Source: CAWGMT01 sp963823675
GTDB taxonomy: Bacteria; Planctomycetota; Planctomycetia; Isosphaerales; Isosphaeraceae
DNA: 64,000 nt
Direction of reading: 5' to 3'
NCBI GenBank assembly: GCA_963823675.1
Contig: CAWGMT010000016.1
Span: 496,001 to 560,000 of the forward strand
Numbering within the stretch: the first letter of the stretch is position 1; each line of letters opens with the position of its first letter. The notes under the pieces were generated by a model. The model worked only from the letters and a program-made list of their open reading frames with translations, had not been told where the DNA came from and did not search any database. This document shows positions 1 through 8,362 of this stretch, piece by piece. The position numbers and the translations under genes are program-made.

Positions 1-1
1 C

Positions 2-106
2 CTTCTCACCCTCGGCTTGGGTCATCGAGCTCGTGAGCCACAGGCCGGTGCCAAGGTCCATCCCTTGTTCGATGGAGAGACCGACTCCATCATTGAGCCG
101 CTCTGA
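2..106 (+). CDS. C-terminal tail of a gene entering from the left edge (partial)
   Basis: A frame is open from the left edge and ends at a TGA at 104-106. It gives about 34 residues ending in a hydrophilic, protein-like stretch (GAKVHPLFDGETDSIIEPL). No family is recognisable from so short a tail. The competing frames here contain stops or low-complexity arginine/proline-rich translations. The call rests only on frame openness and composition. Confidence 0.3.
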   Translation, partial: LLTLGLGHRAREPQAGAKVHPLFDGETDSIIEPL

Positions 107-214
107 CCGAGCCCGAGGCACGTTGCACCGGCTAGGCTGCAAGGCTGAGCGGGGTTTTCTTGCAAAGAACCCAACACACCCAACGCGGCTCCATGGGCGC
201 CCCCCGGCGCGGCC

Positions 215-1156
215 TCACCGATATACAGCCACGCCGGGCAGTGACTGCTTCAGCTTCTCAACAGCTTGCAGCGTCACCTTGGTGCCGAGGAGATACACCG
301 ACTTGAGGCTCTTCAAATCCTTGAGCGCGTCGAGGCCCGCATCGGTTACCTGCGTACGGCTCAGAGCCAGAACCTGGAGGTGCTTGAGCCCCTTGAGCTG
401 CAGTAGGCCCTTGTCGCCTACCTTGGAGCTGGTCAAGAAGAGCATCGTCAGGTTGGAAAGACCCTTGAGGTTCGCAAGCGCAGCATCGGTGACTTCGGGA
501 CTCATCAACGTAAGCGCACTCAGGTCAGTCAGATCCTTGAGCGGGCCCGTGGCTGCATCGTTGAGCTGGCTGTTGTCAATGTAGACGACGCGAAGGTTGG
601 GCACGTTTTTCAAGAGCTGTAGACCATCCTTATCACCCGACCACTTCTTCAGGATGTTGACCGTTGCCGTCTCCTTACCGTCCTTTCCTTTGTCGATCGT
701 CACGATTGCCCCTAATTTTTCAAGCTCAAGCGCGGCGATCTTGAGCTTAAGCCCAGCAACTTCCGCCTGCAAAGCCACGACTTGTGCCTTGAGCTTGGCT
801 GCATCTTCCATGGCCGGTTGAGGTTGTGCCGGTTTGGGCTCGGCTTTCTTTTCAACCTTGGGCTGGGGTTTGGGCTCGGCTTTCTTTTCAACCTTGGGCT
901 GGGGTTTGGGCTCGGCTTTCTTTTCAACCTTGGGCTGGGGTTTGGGCTCGGCTTTCTTTTCAACCTTGGGCTGGGGTTTGGGCTCGGCTTTCTTTTCAAC
1001 CTTGGGCTGGGGTTTGGCTTCAGCCTTTTTATCATCCTTGGACTTCTGCTGAGCCTCCGCGAGCGCAGCCCCGACCGATACGATCAGCATTTCACAGATG
1101 GCCAGCAGCGCAAGAGCCAGTCGGGGAGTCTGGCGACGATCGAGGTTATGAGTCAT
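215..1156 (-). CDS. Secreted leucine-rich-repeat protein with Lys/Pro repeat stalk
   Basis: The 313-residue protein has a basic N-terminus and a hydrophobic signal segment (about residues 14-34). Next comes a stalk of five near-identical 12-residue units (AEPKPQPKVEKK) at about 47-106, then a predicted coiled coil (about 117-150, LKAQVVALQAEVAGLKLKIAALELEKL). At the C-terminus lie roughly five leucine-rich repeats of about 24 residues in the style L..L.L...VTDAGL..L..L. LRR domains of this short type are common in planctomycete exported proteins and usually bind other proteins. Function is unknown. The charged stalk suggests a spacer holding the LRR domain away from a membrane or wall. It is transcribed away from the replication genes, with no obvious operon partner. 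Confidence 0.8.
   Translation of the reverse strand: MTHNLDRRQTPRLALALLAICEMLIVSVGAALAEAQQKSKDDKKAEAKPQPKVEKKAEPKPQPKVEKKAEPKPQPKVEKKAEPKPQPKVEKKAEPKPQPKVEKKAEPKPAQPQPAMEDAAKLKAQVVALQAEVAGLKLKIAALELEKLGAIVTIDKGKDGKETATVNILKKWSGDKDGLQLLKNVPNLRVVYIDNSQLNDAATGPLKDLTDLSALTLMSPEVTDAALANLKGLSNLTMLFLTSSKVGDKGLLQLKGLKHLQVLALSRTQVTDAGLDALKDLKSLKSVYLLGTKVTLQAVEKLKQSLPGVAVYR
833..1016. repeat. 36-bp tandem repeat, five units, inside the LRR gene
   Basis: The same 17-base core (cggctttcttttcaacc) starts at 841, 877, 913, 949 and 985, an exact 36-base period with almost no sequence divergence. The units encode the 12-residue Lys/Pro repeat of the LRR protein and keep its frame. Near-identity at DNA level implies recent expansion by slippage or unequal crossing-over. 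Antisense Gly/Leu/Phe-rich frames across it are by-products. Confidence 0.95.
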
Positions 1157-1333
1157 GACGGGTTGACTCCGTTTGCAGTGTCCAGGCGGGGCTCTGTTTG
1201 GGGTTAATGGGCTTACGACTCCATTGGATTACGCTACTCGCGCGGAGTCAAGCCGGCGGTTCCAGCCCTCGCAAGGGGAAGTTGCGAATCGATGATTGGC
1301 TGCTGGAGGGTGATACGGAATAGGGTGTATGTC

Positions 1334-2998
1334 CTATCGCGACGCAGCGTAGGTCCGCGAGCGAGGACCTCGACGCAACCCAAACGCGCGTAGAACGGGC
1401 AGGTCGCGGTCGCGGCCGATCACGGCAAATGCTGGGCCTATCCAAGGGGCCAGACTGTCCCCGGTCGCGCCCAGAACTGACGCACGAGGCCCGGCCGTGT
1501 GCGGGCTGGACTTTCGCCCTTGGCCGGGTAAGTACTCCATGACCTCCCGAGCATGTACGTGCGTGGTGAGTGAGATGCTGTCGGCGTGCCAGCATGCCTG
1601 ACGACCCAGATAAAACAGCCGAACGGCCAAATCGTGGGGAAGGACTCCAAAACGGCTGTCATACGGGTTCCGATCCCAGTCATCGTAAAGCAAAGCCAAA
1701 GGCACGTTGGGAGGAACCTGGCGGCTAACCGATTCATAAAACGCCCATTCAGCCCCTCGCTGGTCGACCCAAGGGCCCAGCAACCAGAAACCCAGTCCGT
1801 ACGCCAATGCCAAAACGGCAAAGCCGACCCTCAGCGTTCGGCGCAACCTTGCGCTGTCCCACCCCCGCCGGTGAAACATCTCACCCAGGTGTGCCAGTTC
1901 CAATGCCGCCCAGATCGACCACGGAACCTGAGCGCAGACAGCGTAGTGGGCATTCTTGACGGCTGCCAGGGAGAGCAAGATCAGGGGGCTGGCCGCCCAT
2001 ACCCAAAGCAACCGGTCGACGGCTCCTGCCGGCACCGGAGTCGGGTCGCGAACCGGACCGGTACGGCTGCCGCCCTGTACAGCTCGACCAAGTGAGCGCC
2101 AGGCACCAACCAGAGCCAGCGGGCTCCACGGCAGCGCTTGTCCCAGGACGCTGGGCAAGTATTCCCACCAGGGCTCACTCGCAAATGGACCGGGGCCCTG
2201 ATGCAGGACCAAGCGATCGGCGAAGTGTGTCGTCCAAAGCGTGATGGCTTCTGGCCCGTGCCGTACGACCATGGCCAGCGGCCAGGCCAAGGCCAGCACA
2301 CCAGCCAAGCCCCAACCTGCTGGAAACCAAAGCCGGCGGAGTAATTCACGATCCCACTGCCACATCAACATCATACTCGCGACCAGAACGATCAGCACGG
2401 CGCCGAAGCCGATGCCTTTAACGAGTGCCGACGCACCCAAGAATGCAAAGAACGCCCAGCGGGCGCCATGCCAGCGCGCGCGCGCCACGTCAGTGCCCGC
2501 GGTGACACTGGCTGCTGCGCCTGTCCAGCAGAACCGGTCGAAGGCCATGATAGCCCAGGTGATCAGACACGCCAGAAGGACATCCGCTTCTGCTAACCGG
2601 CCTCGCATGACGGTCCAGGCCGTGGTCGTCTGAATAGCACCGGCCACCAGCCCGATGTGCGAACCATAGTGCCGCGTGGCAACGGTGGCGACGGCCACGA
2701 CCAGCGCACCTGCTGCCAACGCTGACGGAAACCGCGAGACTATTTCGGTAACGTCACCGGTACACCGCCCCAGGACAGCAACCAGCCACCAGGGCAACGG
2801 AGGTTTTTCTAGCCAGGGCAACCCGCCGATGGTTGGATAGCTCCAGTCGCCCGTGGCGAGGATCTCCCGAGCCCCTTGACCGACCAATGCTTCGTGATAG
2901 GTCAAGCGGCTCGAGCTGCCCAGGTCGGGCAGAAGAGCCAGCGCCCAGAGGACGACCAAGCAGGCCAAGCTTGAGCCACTCAAACGGGCGCTCGACAT
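1334..2998 (-). CDS. ArnT-like membrane glycosyltransferase (GT39/GT83 type)
   Basis: This 554-residue polytopic membrane protein carries the N-terminal signature of the dolichyl-phosphate-mannose/ArnT glycosyltransferase superfamily: a short loop with an acidic residue after the first membrane helix (YHEALVG, about 34-40), then TGDW (about 49-52) and EKPPLPWW (about 64-71). About ten further hydrophobic segments follow. Members move a sugar from a polyprenyl-phosphate donor to lipid A, protein or cell-wall glycans at the outer face of the membrane; the acceptor here cannot be told. The start at 2998 is preferred over 3040 because GGGAGGA lies six bases upstream. It stands alone, divergent from the dnaN side. 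Confidence 0.8.
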   Translation of the reverse strand: MSSARLSGSSLACLVVLWALALLPDLGSSSRLTYHEALVGQGAREILATGDWSYPTIGGLPWLEKPPLPWWLVAVLGRCTGDVTEIVSRFPSALAAGALVVAVATVATRHYGSHIGLVAGAIQTTTAWTVMRGRLAEADVLLACLITWAIMAFDRFCWTGAAASVTAGTDVARARWHGARWAFFAFLGASALVKGIGFGAVLIVLVASMMLMWQWDRELLRRLWFPAGWGLAGVLALAWPLAMVVRHGPEAITLWTTHFADRLVLHQGPGPFASEPWWEYLPSVLGQALPWSPLALVGAWRSLGRAVQGGSRTGPVRDPTPVPAGAVDRLLWVWAASPLILLSLAAVKNAHYAVCAQVPWSIWAALELAHLGEMFHRRGWDSARLRRTLRVGFAVLALAYGLGFWLLGPWVDQRGAEWAFYESVSRQVPPNVPLALLYDDWDRNPYDSRFGVLPHDLAVRLFYLGRQACWHADSISLTTHVHAREVMEYLPGQGRKSSPHTAGPRASVLGATGDSLAPWIGPAFAVIGRDRDLPVLRAFGLRRGPRSRTYAASR

Positions 2999-3040
2999 AG
3001 CAGTCCTCCCTGACCATGCGACGGAAAGGCATCCATGCAA

Positions 3041-3650
3041 GTTTCAGATACCTTCTGATTCGGCGGGGTCAAGGATTCTAGTCCAAGAGTCCCGGTTTGA
3101 CGACGCGAACCATGAGCCTGGCAAGACGGATCAAGTTCGCAACCGAGGCCACGCGGCCATGTGGCCATGGGTGAAGAACCGTTGATAACCTGTCAATGCT
3201 CTGTCAGCGAGTTTAGTGGTTTCGACACGTGCGAACCGGACATTGCCTGATCTTCAGCGCCTGGGTCCCTTCGATGCCGGAACGAGTAACGACACGATCA
3301 ACAAGTTTTCGTCGGTCTGCCAAAGGGCGTTGTACTCGGTTAAGCTCTTTGGTATCATTCATTTTGTTCGAGCGCTGCCGGAGTTATCCACGGCAGAAAG
3401 CCCGCTCTACGATGAATATGGTAATAACTTAGCTTGACTCTTCTCAGGATAGCCCGGGGATGAGTCAAATAAGGGACCCTTTCAGCATCGTGGACACTCC
3501 CTCAGCTTGAGCGGGCGTAGGGTCAATTGATCCGGTCTGGTCGGTATCCACAACGGGGAGTCCGACGAACGGAATCGATTTAGGGTATTCTCTCAGCCTT
3601 TGCGCTGGGAATCGACTGAAACAGGAACGGATCGAAACACAGGGAATCGA
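3041..3650. other. Gene-free stretch upstream of dnaN, candidate replication-origin region
   Basis: About 610 bases without a convincing gene lie between the glycosyltransferase and dnaN. The stretch is less GC-rich than its neighbours, notably near 3301-3370 and 3405-3475. It holds two DnaA-box-like nonamers at 3384-3392 and 3544-3552. Short frames at 3216-3437 look non-coding. dnaA itself is not in the window, so this may be a true origin, a relic of the ancestral dnaA-dnaN intergenic region, or only the dnaN promoter. Confidence 0.4.
3384..3552 (+). promoter_or_regulatory. Two DnaA-box-like nonamers upstream of dnaN
   Basis: TTATCCACG at 3384-3392 and GTATCCACA at 3544-3552 each differ by one base from the consensus box TTATCCACA, in the same orientation as dnaN. 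A weaker two-mismatch match lies near 3180. Two good boxes are few for an origin but more than expected by chance this close to dnaN. The spacing is 160 bases. Confidence 0.4.
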
Positions 3651-4772
3651 ATGAGGGCCTTGTGCAACCGTGAGGGATTGCTCACGGCGTTCGGGATGGT
3701 CAGCGGGGTTGTTCCTATGCGAAGCCCCAAACCGATCCTCCAGAACGTCAAGCTTGTCACCGACCCCGACGAAGGCTCGGTGCTGATGGGAACGGACTTG
3801 GAGGTCGGCATTCGCCATCGGGTGCTGGGCGTCAAGGTTGAGCAGTCGGGCTCCGTGATTTTGCCGACTGCACAAATTGGCTCGATTTTACGGACGAGCG
3901 CCGATATCGAGTTGTCGATTCAGACCGACGAGGAGCATCTCTTCATACGAGGGTTACATTCTGATTTTACCTTGCCGGTTGAAGATGCGACCTCGTTTCC
4001 CGAGGTTCCCGATTTCGCTGCGACGAGTTACCATGTTGTGGCGGCTTCAGACATGAAAAAGCTGATCCGCCGCACGATCTTTGCTACGGACGTGGAGAGT
4101 ACCCGCTATGCTCTTGGGGGGGTCCTGGTTGAAATAACGGCGGAGTCGATCGCGATGGTAGGCACTGACGGCCGTCGGTTGGCGCGGATGTCGACGGCAG
4201 CCGATTCCGAAAGCGACCCACCAATTCCGGCTGGTTCCCCGGTCATTCCCGTCAAGGCGTTGAAACTGATCGACCGCAATTTGGCTGACGGCGACCCGCC
4301 GGTGCATCTGGCGATCCAATCGGGAACCGCGGTCCTGATGCGAACGGAAAGCGCCGTGATCTACAGCCGGCTGGTCGAGGGGCGCTTTCCCCGGTACCAG
4401 GATGTTTTTCCGGCGACTGTCGAGGTCAGGATTCCACTGGAGGTTGGGTCACTGCGAACGGCCGTCGAGCAGGCTTCGATCGTTACCAGCGAGGAGAGTC
4501 GGGGTGTTGACTTCAAATTTGGGTCCGGCGTGCTGCGATTGACCAGCCAGTCCGCCGACGTTGGCAGCTCACACGTCGAGTTGCCGATCGCCTATGACGG
4601 CAAGCCCGTGGAGATCACCTTCGACCCGCGCTATCTGATTGACGCGCTCAAGACGCTGGACGACACGACCGCAATCACCGCCGAATTGATCGACGCCAAA
4701 AACGCCGCCGTGTTCAAGACCGACGACCAGTATACCTATGTGGTCATGCCCCTGACGCGCGAGCGGGCTTGA
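3651..4772 (+). CDS. dnaN: DNA polymerase III beta subunit (sliding clamp)
   Basis: The 373-residue product matches the clamp family along its whole length. The start MRALCNREGLL followed by VVPMRSPKPILQNVK is the typical N-terminus. The second-domain block TRYALGGVLVE..VGTDGRRLA lies at about 150-185, and the C-terminus ends in the clamp motif YTYVVMPLTRERA. The clamp ring tethers the replicative polymerase to DNA. A start at 3600 would add 17 residues with no counterpart in the family, so 3651 is chosen. It begins a replication block with the DUF721 gene and gyrB on the same strand. Confidence 0.93.
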   Translation: MRALCNREGLLTAFGMVSGVVPMRSPKPILQNVKLVTDPDEGSVLMGTDLEVGIRHRVLGVKVEQSGSVILPTAQIGSILRTSADIELSIQTDEEHLFIRGLHSDFTLPVEDATSFPEVPDFAATSYHVVAASDMKKLIRRTIFATDVESTRYALGGVLVEITAESIAMVGTDGRRLARMSTAADSESDPPIPAGSPVIPVKALKLIDRNLADGDPPVHLAIQSGTAVLMRTESAVIYSRLVEGRFPRYQDVFPATVEVRIPLEVGSLRTAVEQASIVTSEESRGVDFKFGSGVLRLTSQSADVGSSHVELPIAYDGKPVEITFDPRYLIDALKTLDDTTAITAELIDAKNAAVFKTDDQYTYVVMPLTRERA

Positions 4773-4964
4773 CGCACAACCGCGCACGCATCCAGGAAGT
4801 GCTCAGCAAAGTGGGCCAATCCAGCGCGCTTGAGGGCAAGGCCAAAGAAACAACACAACTGCGGACAAAAATCCATTAGGAATGATTAATTATCATACCA
4901 GTGATATCATCGATACAGATCCGTGGTTCGAGTTGGTCTTGTGGTTCTCGTTGATTGAGGGAGC

Positions 4965-5426
4965 ATGTCGATACCGAACCGTCGTGGGCCCAGGCAACTC
5001 TCAGAGATTCTGGGCGAATTGTTTACCGTGCGGGGATACGGCCGCTTGCTGGCCAGGCAAGAGCTGGAGGAAGCCTGGAAGGCAGCAGTTGGCGAGGCAT
5101 ACTCTCGCCAGACGCGGCTTGGTGACGTACGACACGGGGTATTGAACGTGACGGTGGCGCACTCGACTCTGTTGGAAGAACTGGCGGCGTTCCGTAAGCC
5201 AAGCCTCTTGGCCGCGTTACGGACCAGCGCACCAGCCACCCCAATCCACGATATCCGGTTTCGCGTTGGCGAGGTCACATGCGCTGTTGAGCCTCGCCCG
5301 GCTGCAGGCTCGGGCCCGCCTGCAACTGCAATCGAGAATGGTGGGCCTGCCCCGCGGCGAAGCGCCAAGCCGGCAAGCAAGCGCCAGGCTAACCGCAGCG
5401 GCGGTCACGACCCCGTCCAGGCATGA
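4965..5426 (+). CDS. DciA-like protein (DUF721), putative replicative helicase loader
   Basis: This 153-residue basic protein has a DUF721 core in the first half: LSEILGELF..., ELEEAWKAAVGE, and the beta-rich stretch LNVTVAHSTLLEELAAFR ending in IHDIRFRVGEV. A Pro/Ala/Arg-rich disordered tail follows. DUF721 proteins include DciA, which loads the DnaB helicase in the many bacteria lacking DnaC/DnaI. Its place between dnaN and gyrB supports a replication role. The gap to gyrB is about 90 bases and to dnaN about 190, so co-transcription is possible. The family call is firm; the loader function is inferred. Confidence 0.75.
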   Translation: MSIPNRRGPRQLSEILGELFTVRGYGRLLARQELEEAWKAAVGEAYSRQTRLGDVRHGVLNVTVAHSTLLEELAAFRKPSLLAALRTSAPATPIHDIRFRVGEVTCAVEPRPAAGSGPPATAIENGGPAPRRSAKPASKRQANRSGGHDPVQA

Positions 5427-5514
5427 CCACTCTGCGCGTGACTGTCGGGGGCCGCAATTCAAGAGGAAGGCGGAACTGCTGGCCAGGGTGTCTTCGCATT
5501 GAGGTGAAATCACG

Positions 5515-8199
5515 ATGGTGGATTTGAGTAAGACGGAAGCTCATACGGTGGAAGCCTCGTCTGCGGGGTCGGTGGAGGTTCCAGCGGACACGCACGCGCA
5601 CATGGGCAATGGTCGGGGAGGCCATGACGATGCCACCGATGCGGCCGCAGTCTCGGCGGACCGGGATGCCTATACCGCGGCAAACATTCAGGTGCTTGAG
5701 GGAATCGAGGCGGTACGGCTGCGGCCGGGCATGTATATCGGCGACACGACACCGCGCGGCTTGCATCACCTGGTGTACGAAGTCGTTGACAACGCGATCG
5801 ACGAAGCCATGGCCGGATACTGTCGCAACATTCACGTGACCCTTCACACCGATGGTTCGGTTTCGGTTCTGGATGATGGCCGGGGGATTCCGGTCGATAT
5901 CCACGCCGACAGTGGTAAAAGTGCGCTGGAGGTGGTCCTGACCATGGTCCACGCCGGGGGCAAATTCGACCATGATACCTACAAGGTCTCCGGTGGGCTG
6001 CACGGGGTAGGCGTCACGGTCGTCAACGCCCTCTCCGAATGGTTGGAGGCGACCGTTCGGCGCGACGGTCAGGTTTGGTGCCAGGAGTATGTGAAGGGAG
6101 AACCGCAAGGGCCAGTCAGTTCCAAGGGGCCGGCCAAGACGACCGGCACCACCATTCGCTTCCTACCGGATGGCGAGATCTTTCCGAGGATCGAGTTTGA
6201 CTTCGACGTGCTGGAAAAGCGGCTCCGCGAACTGGCTTTCCTCAACAAGGGGGTCCGAATCCGCCTGACCGACGAGCGCACGGACGAGCGCAGGGACGTA
6301 GAGTTCTTTTCGTTGGAGGGCTTGAGCGAGTTTGTTGCTTATTTGAATCGGGCGCAGACGATCTTGCACCCGGCGATCGTATTCTGGGGGCGCGACGACG
6401 AGCGCGCCGTTGAAGTCGAGGTCGCTTTGCAGTACAACGATTCGATTAGTGAGATGGTGGTCTCGTACTGCAACAACATCAACACGGTGGAGGGAGGCAC
6501 GCACCTAACCGGGTTTCGCACGGCCTTGACCCGTACGCTGAATCAGTACGCCAGGACGGCGGGGCCGGCCAAGACCAAGGACCTGACAATTCTTGGCGAG
6601 GACTTCAAGGAAGGGCTCACGGCGATTATCAGCGTGAGGGTCCCCGACCCGCAGTTTGAAGGTCAAACCAAGACCAAGCTGGGCAACAGCGAGGTCGAGG
6701 GCATTGTCACTCGGGTCGTCAATGAGCGACTGGGCGAATATCTTGAGACCAACCCGGGCGTGGCCAAGAAGATCATCGTGAAGGCGCAACTGGCCGCCGA
6801 AGCGCGCGAGGCGGCCCGCAAGGCGCGCGAGTTGGTCCGCAATCGCAAGGGAGTTCTCTCGGGTGGTGGGCTGCCGGGCAAGCTGATGGATTGCACGACC
6901 CACGACCAGGATTCCAGCGAGCTCTTTCTGGTCGAGGGAGATTCAGCCGGTGGAACGGCTGAAGGGGGGCGCGATCGGGTCTATCAGGCGATCCTTCCGC
7001 TCCGGGGTAAGATCCTCAACGTCGAACGGGCTCGGCTCGACCGCGTCCTGAGCAACGAAGAGATTCGCAACATCATTACGGCTGTGGGCAGTGGAATCGG
7101 CGAGGAAGAGGCTCCTGCCAAGAGGCGCTACGGCAAGATTGTGATGATGAGCGACGCCGATGTCGATGGTTCCCATATCCGCACCCTCTTGATGACCTTT
7201 TTCTATCGTCAGATGCCCAAACTCGTGGCTGAAAACCACCTTTACGTCGCCCAACCACCTTTGTACATGATCCAGAGCGGCAAGAAGGAACGGCGTTACG
7301 TTCACGCCGAGGATCAGATGGAAACGATCTTGGTGGAGAGTGGACTGGCGGGTGCCTCGCTTCGCACCAGTGAGAACCAAGGCTCCGTGGCGCCAATCGC
7401 TGGCGAGCGGCTCAAGGTGCTGTTCGACCTGGTTGCGGGGGTCGAGCAAGGATTGCGTGCCTTTGGTCGTCGCAACCGCTCGGTGCGCGACTTTCTGGCC
7501 ATGGCTCATCCGGCGATTGACACGAAAGTCAGTCCGCACGCCGGCTTGCTACCGCTGTTCTTGGTCGAGCATGATGGAGCGGAAATCAAGTTATACAGCG
7601 AAAAGGAACGTCAGGACTATTTTTCGGCACATGGCTTGCAGCTAGATACTGAAGCCGAGTTTGAGCCGGTTGCTGCATCGGGCGGTCCTGCTACGGCTGC
7701 CAGCGGAGAGAGCCCGGCCTCACCAGACGCGGCGGCGCCTGGCGGTGTCCTGGCCAGTAGCCGTCGGGTACGCGAGATCGAGCTCCACGAAGTCAAGATG
7801 CTGAACAAGCACTTGACCCGGCTTCGTGACGAGTTTAGCCTGCGTGCTGAAGTCCTTCTGCCCCGCGAGGTGACCGGCGACGAACCGCCCCCTCGGTTCT
7901 TGCTCGACCGTGATGGAGAAACCTATCCCTTGCTCGATCTGCGCGCGTTCGGCCCCTTGGTGCGCAAGATCGGCGAAAAAGGGATGAAGATCACCCGGTT
8001 CAAGGGCTTAGGCGAGATGGACGCCGACCAGCTTTGGGAAACAACGATGGATCCGACGCGCCGGACTTTGCTGCAAGTACGACTTGAAGACGCCGTTGCC
8101 GCCAACGACCTGTTCGCTACCCTGATGGGCGACGACGTCGAGCCGCGCCGTGAGTTCATCGAAAAGCATGCGCTTGAGGTCAAGAACCTCGACGTCTAA
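5515..8199 (+). CDS. gyrB: DNA gyrase subunit B
   Basis: The 894-residue subunit supplies the ATPase and Toprim parts of gyrase, which introduces negative supercoils. Visible parts are the GHKL ATPase (RLRPGMYIGDT at about 70, VDNAIDEAMAGY at about 94, DDGRGIP, the lid GGLHGVGVTVVNALS) and the Toprim domain with EGDSAGG at about 474-480 and DADVDGSHIRTL at about 548. The C-terminal ending includes RFKGLGEMDADQLWETTMDP. AGGTGA seven bases before the ATG supports the start, although the first 55 residues are a low-complexity extension. At 894 residues it is longer than the classical short (~640) and long (~800) forms, because of an Ala/Pro/Ser-rich linker at about 710-750 within the region after Toprim. 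Confidence 0.96.
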   Translation: MVDLSKTEAHTVEASSAGSVEVPADTHAHMGNGRGGHDDATDAAAVSADRDAYTAANIQVLEGIEAVRLRPGMYIGDTTPRGLHHLVYEVVDNAIDEAMAGYCRNIHVTLHTDGSVSVLDDGRGIPVDIHADSGKSALEVVLTMVHAGGKFDHDTYKVSGGLHGVGVTVVNALSEWLEATVRRDGQVWCQEYVKGEPQGPVSSKGPAKTTGTTIRFLPDGEIFPRIEFDFDVLEKRLRELAFLNKGVRIRLTDERTDERRDVEFFSLEGLSEFVAYLNRAQTILHPAIVFWGRDDERAVEVEVALQYNDSISEMVVSYCNNINTVEGGTHLTGFRTALTRTLNQYARTAGPAKTKDLTILGEDFKEGLTAIISVRVPDPQFEGQTKTKLGNSEVEGIVTRVVNERLGEYLETNPGVAKKIIVKAQLAAEAREAARKARELVRNRKGVLSGGGLPGKLMDCTTHDQDSSELFLVEGDSAGGTAEGGRDRVYQAILPLRGKILNVERARLDRVLSNEEIRNIITAVGSGIGEEEAPAKRRYGKIVMMSDADVDGSHIRTLLMTFFYRQMPKLVAENHLYVAQPPLYMIQSGKKERRYVHAEDQMETILVESGLAGASLRTSENQGSVAPIAGERLKVLFDLVAGVEQGLRAFGRRNRSVRDFLAMAHPAIDTKVSPHAGLLPLFLVEHDGAEIKLYSEKERQDYFSAHGLQLDTEAEFEPVAASGGPATAASGESPASPDAAAPGGVLASSRRVREIELHEVKMLNKHLTRLRDEFSLRAEVLLPREVTGDEPPPRFLLDRDGETYPLLDLRAFGPLVRKIGEKGMKITRFKGLGEMDADQLWETTMDPTRRTLLQVRLEDAVAANDLFATLMGDDVEPRREFIEKHALEVKNLDV

Positions 8200-8362
8200 T
8201 TCAGGCCAATCGAGAGTGGCAAAACGCCCAGTGAAAACACGGGCCCGACGCTCATGTTTGCTCGGCCCGAGCGAGGATAGGCCGTACCTTTCTCGTTGAT
8301 GGTGTGGTCAACCGCTAGGCACCAGGCACTATGATTGCAGAGTTTGTTCCGAGCAGGAAGAA

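Noticed and set aside
782..1207. Gly/Leu/Phe-rich plus-strand frames over the 36-bp repeat
   Set aside because: Antisense of the Lys/Pro stalk; extreme composition and no start signals.
8235..8275. Rho-independent terminator after gyrB
   Set aside because: CGGGCC/GGCCCG can pair, but the loop is long and no T-run follows.
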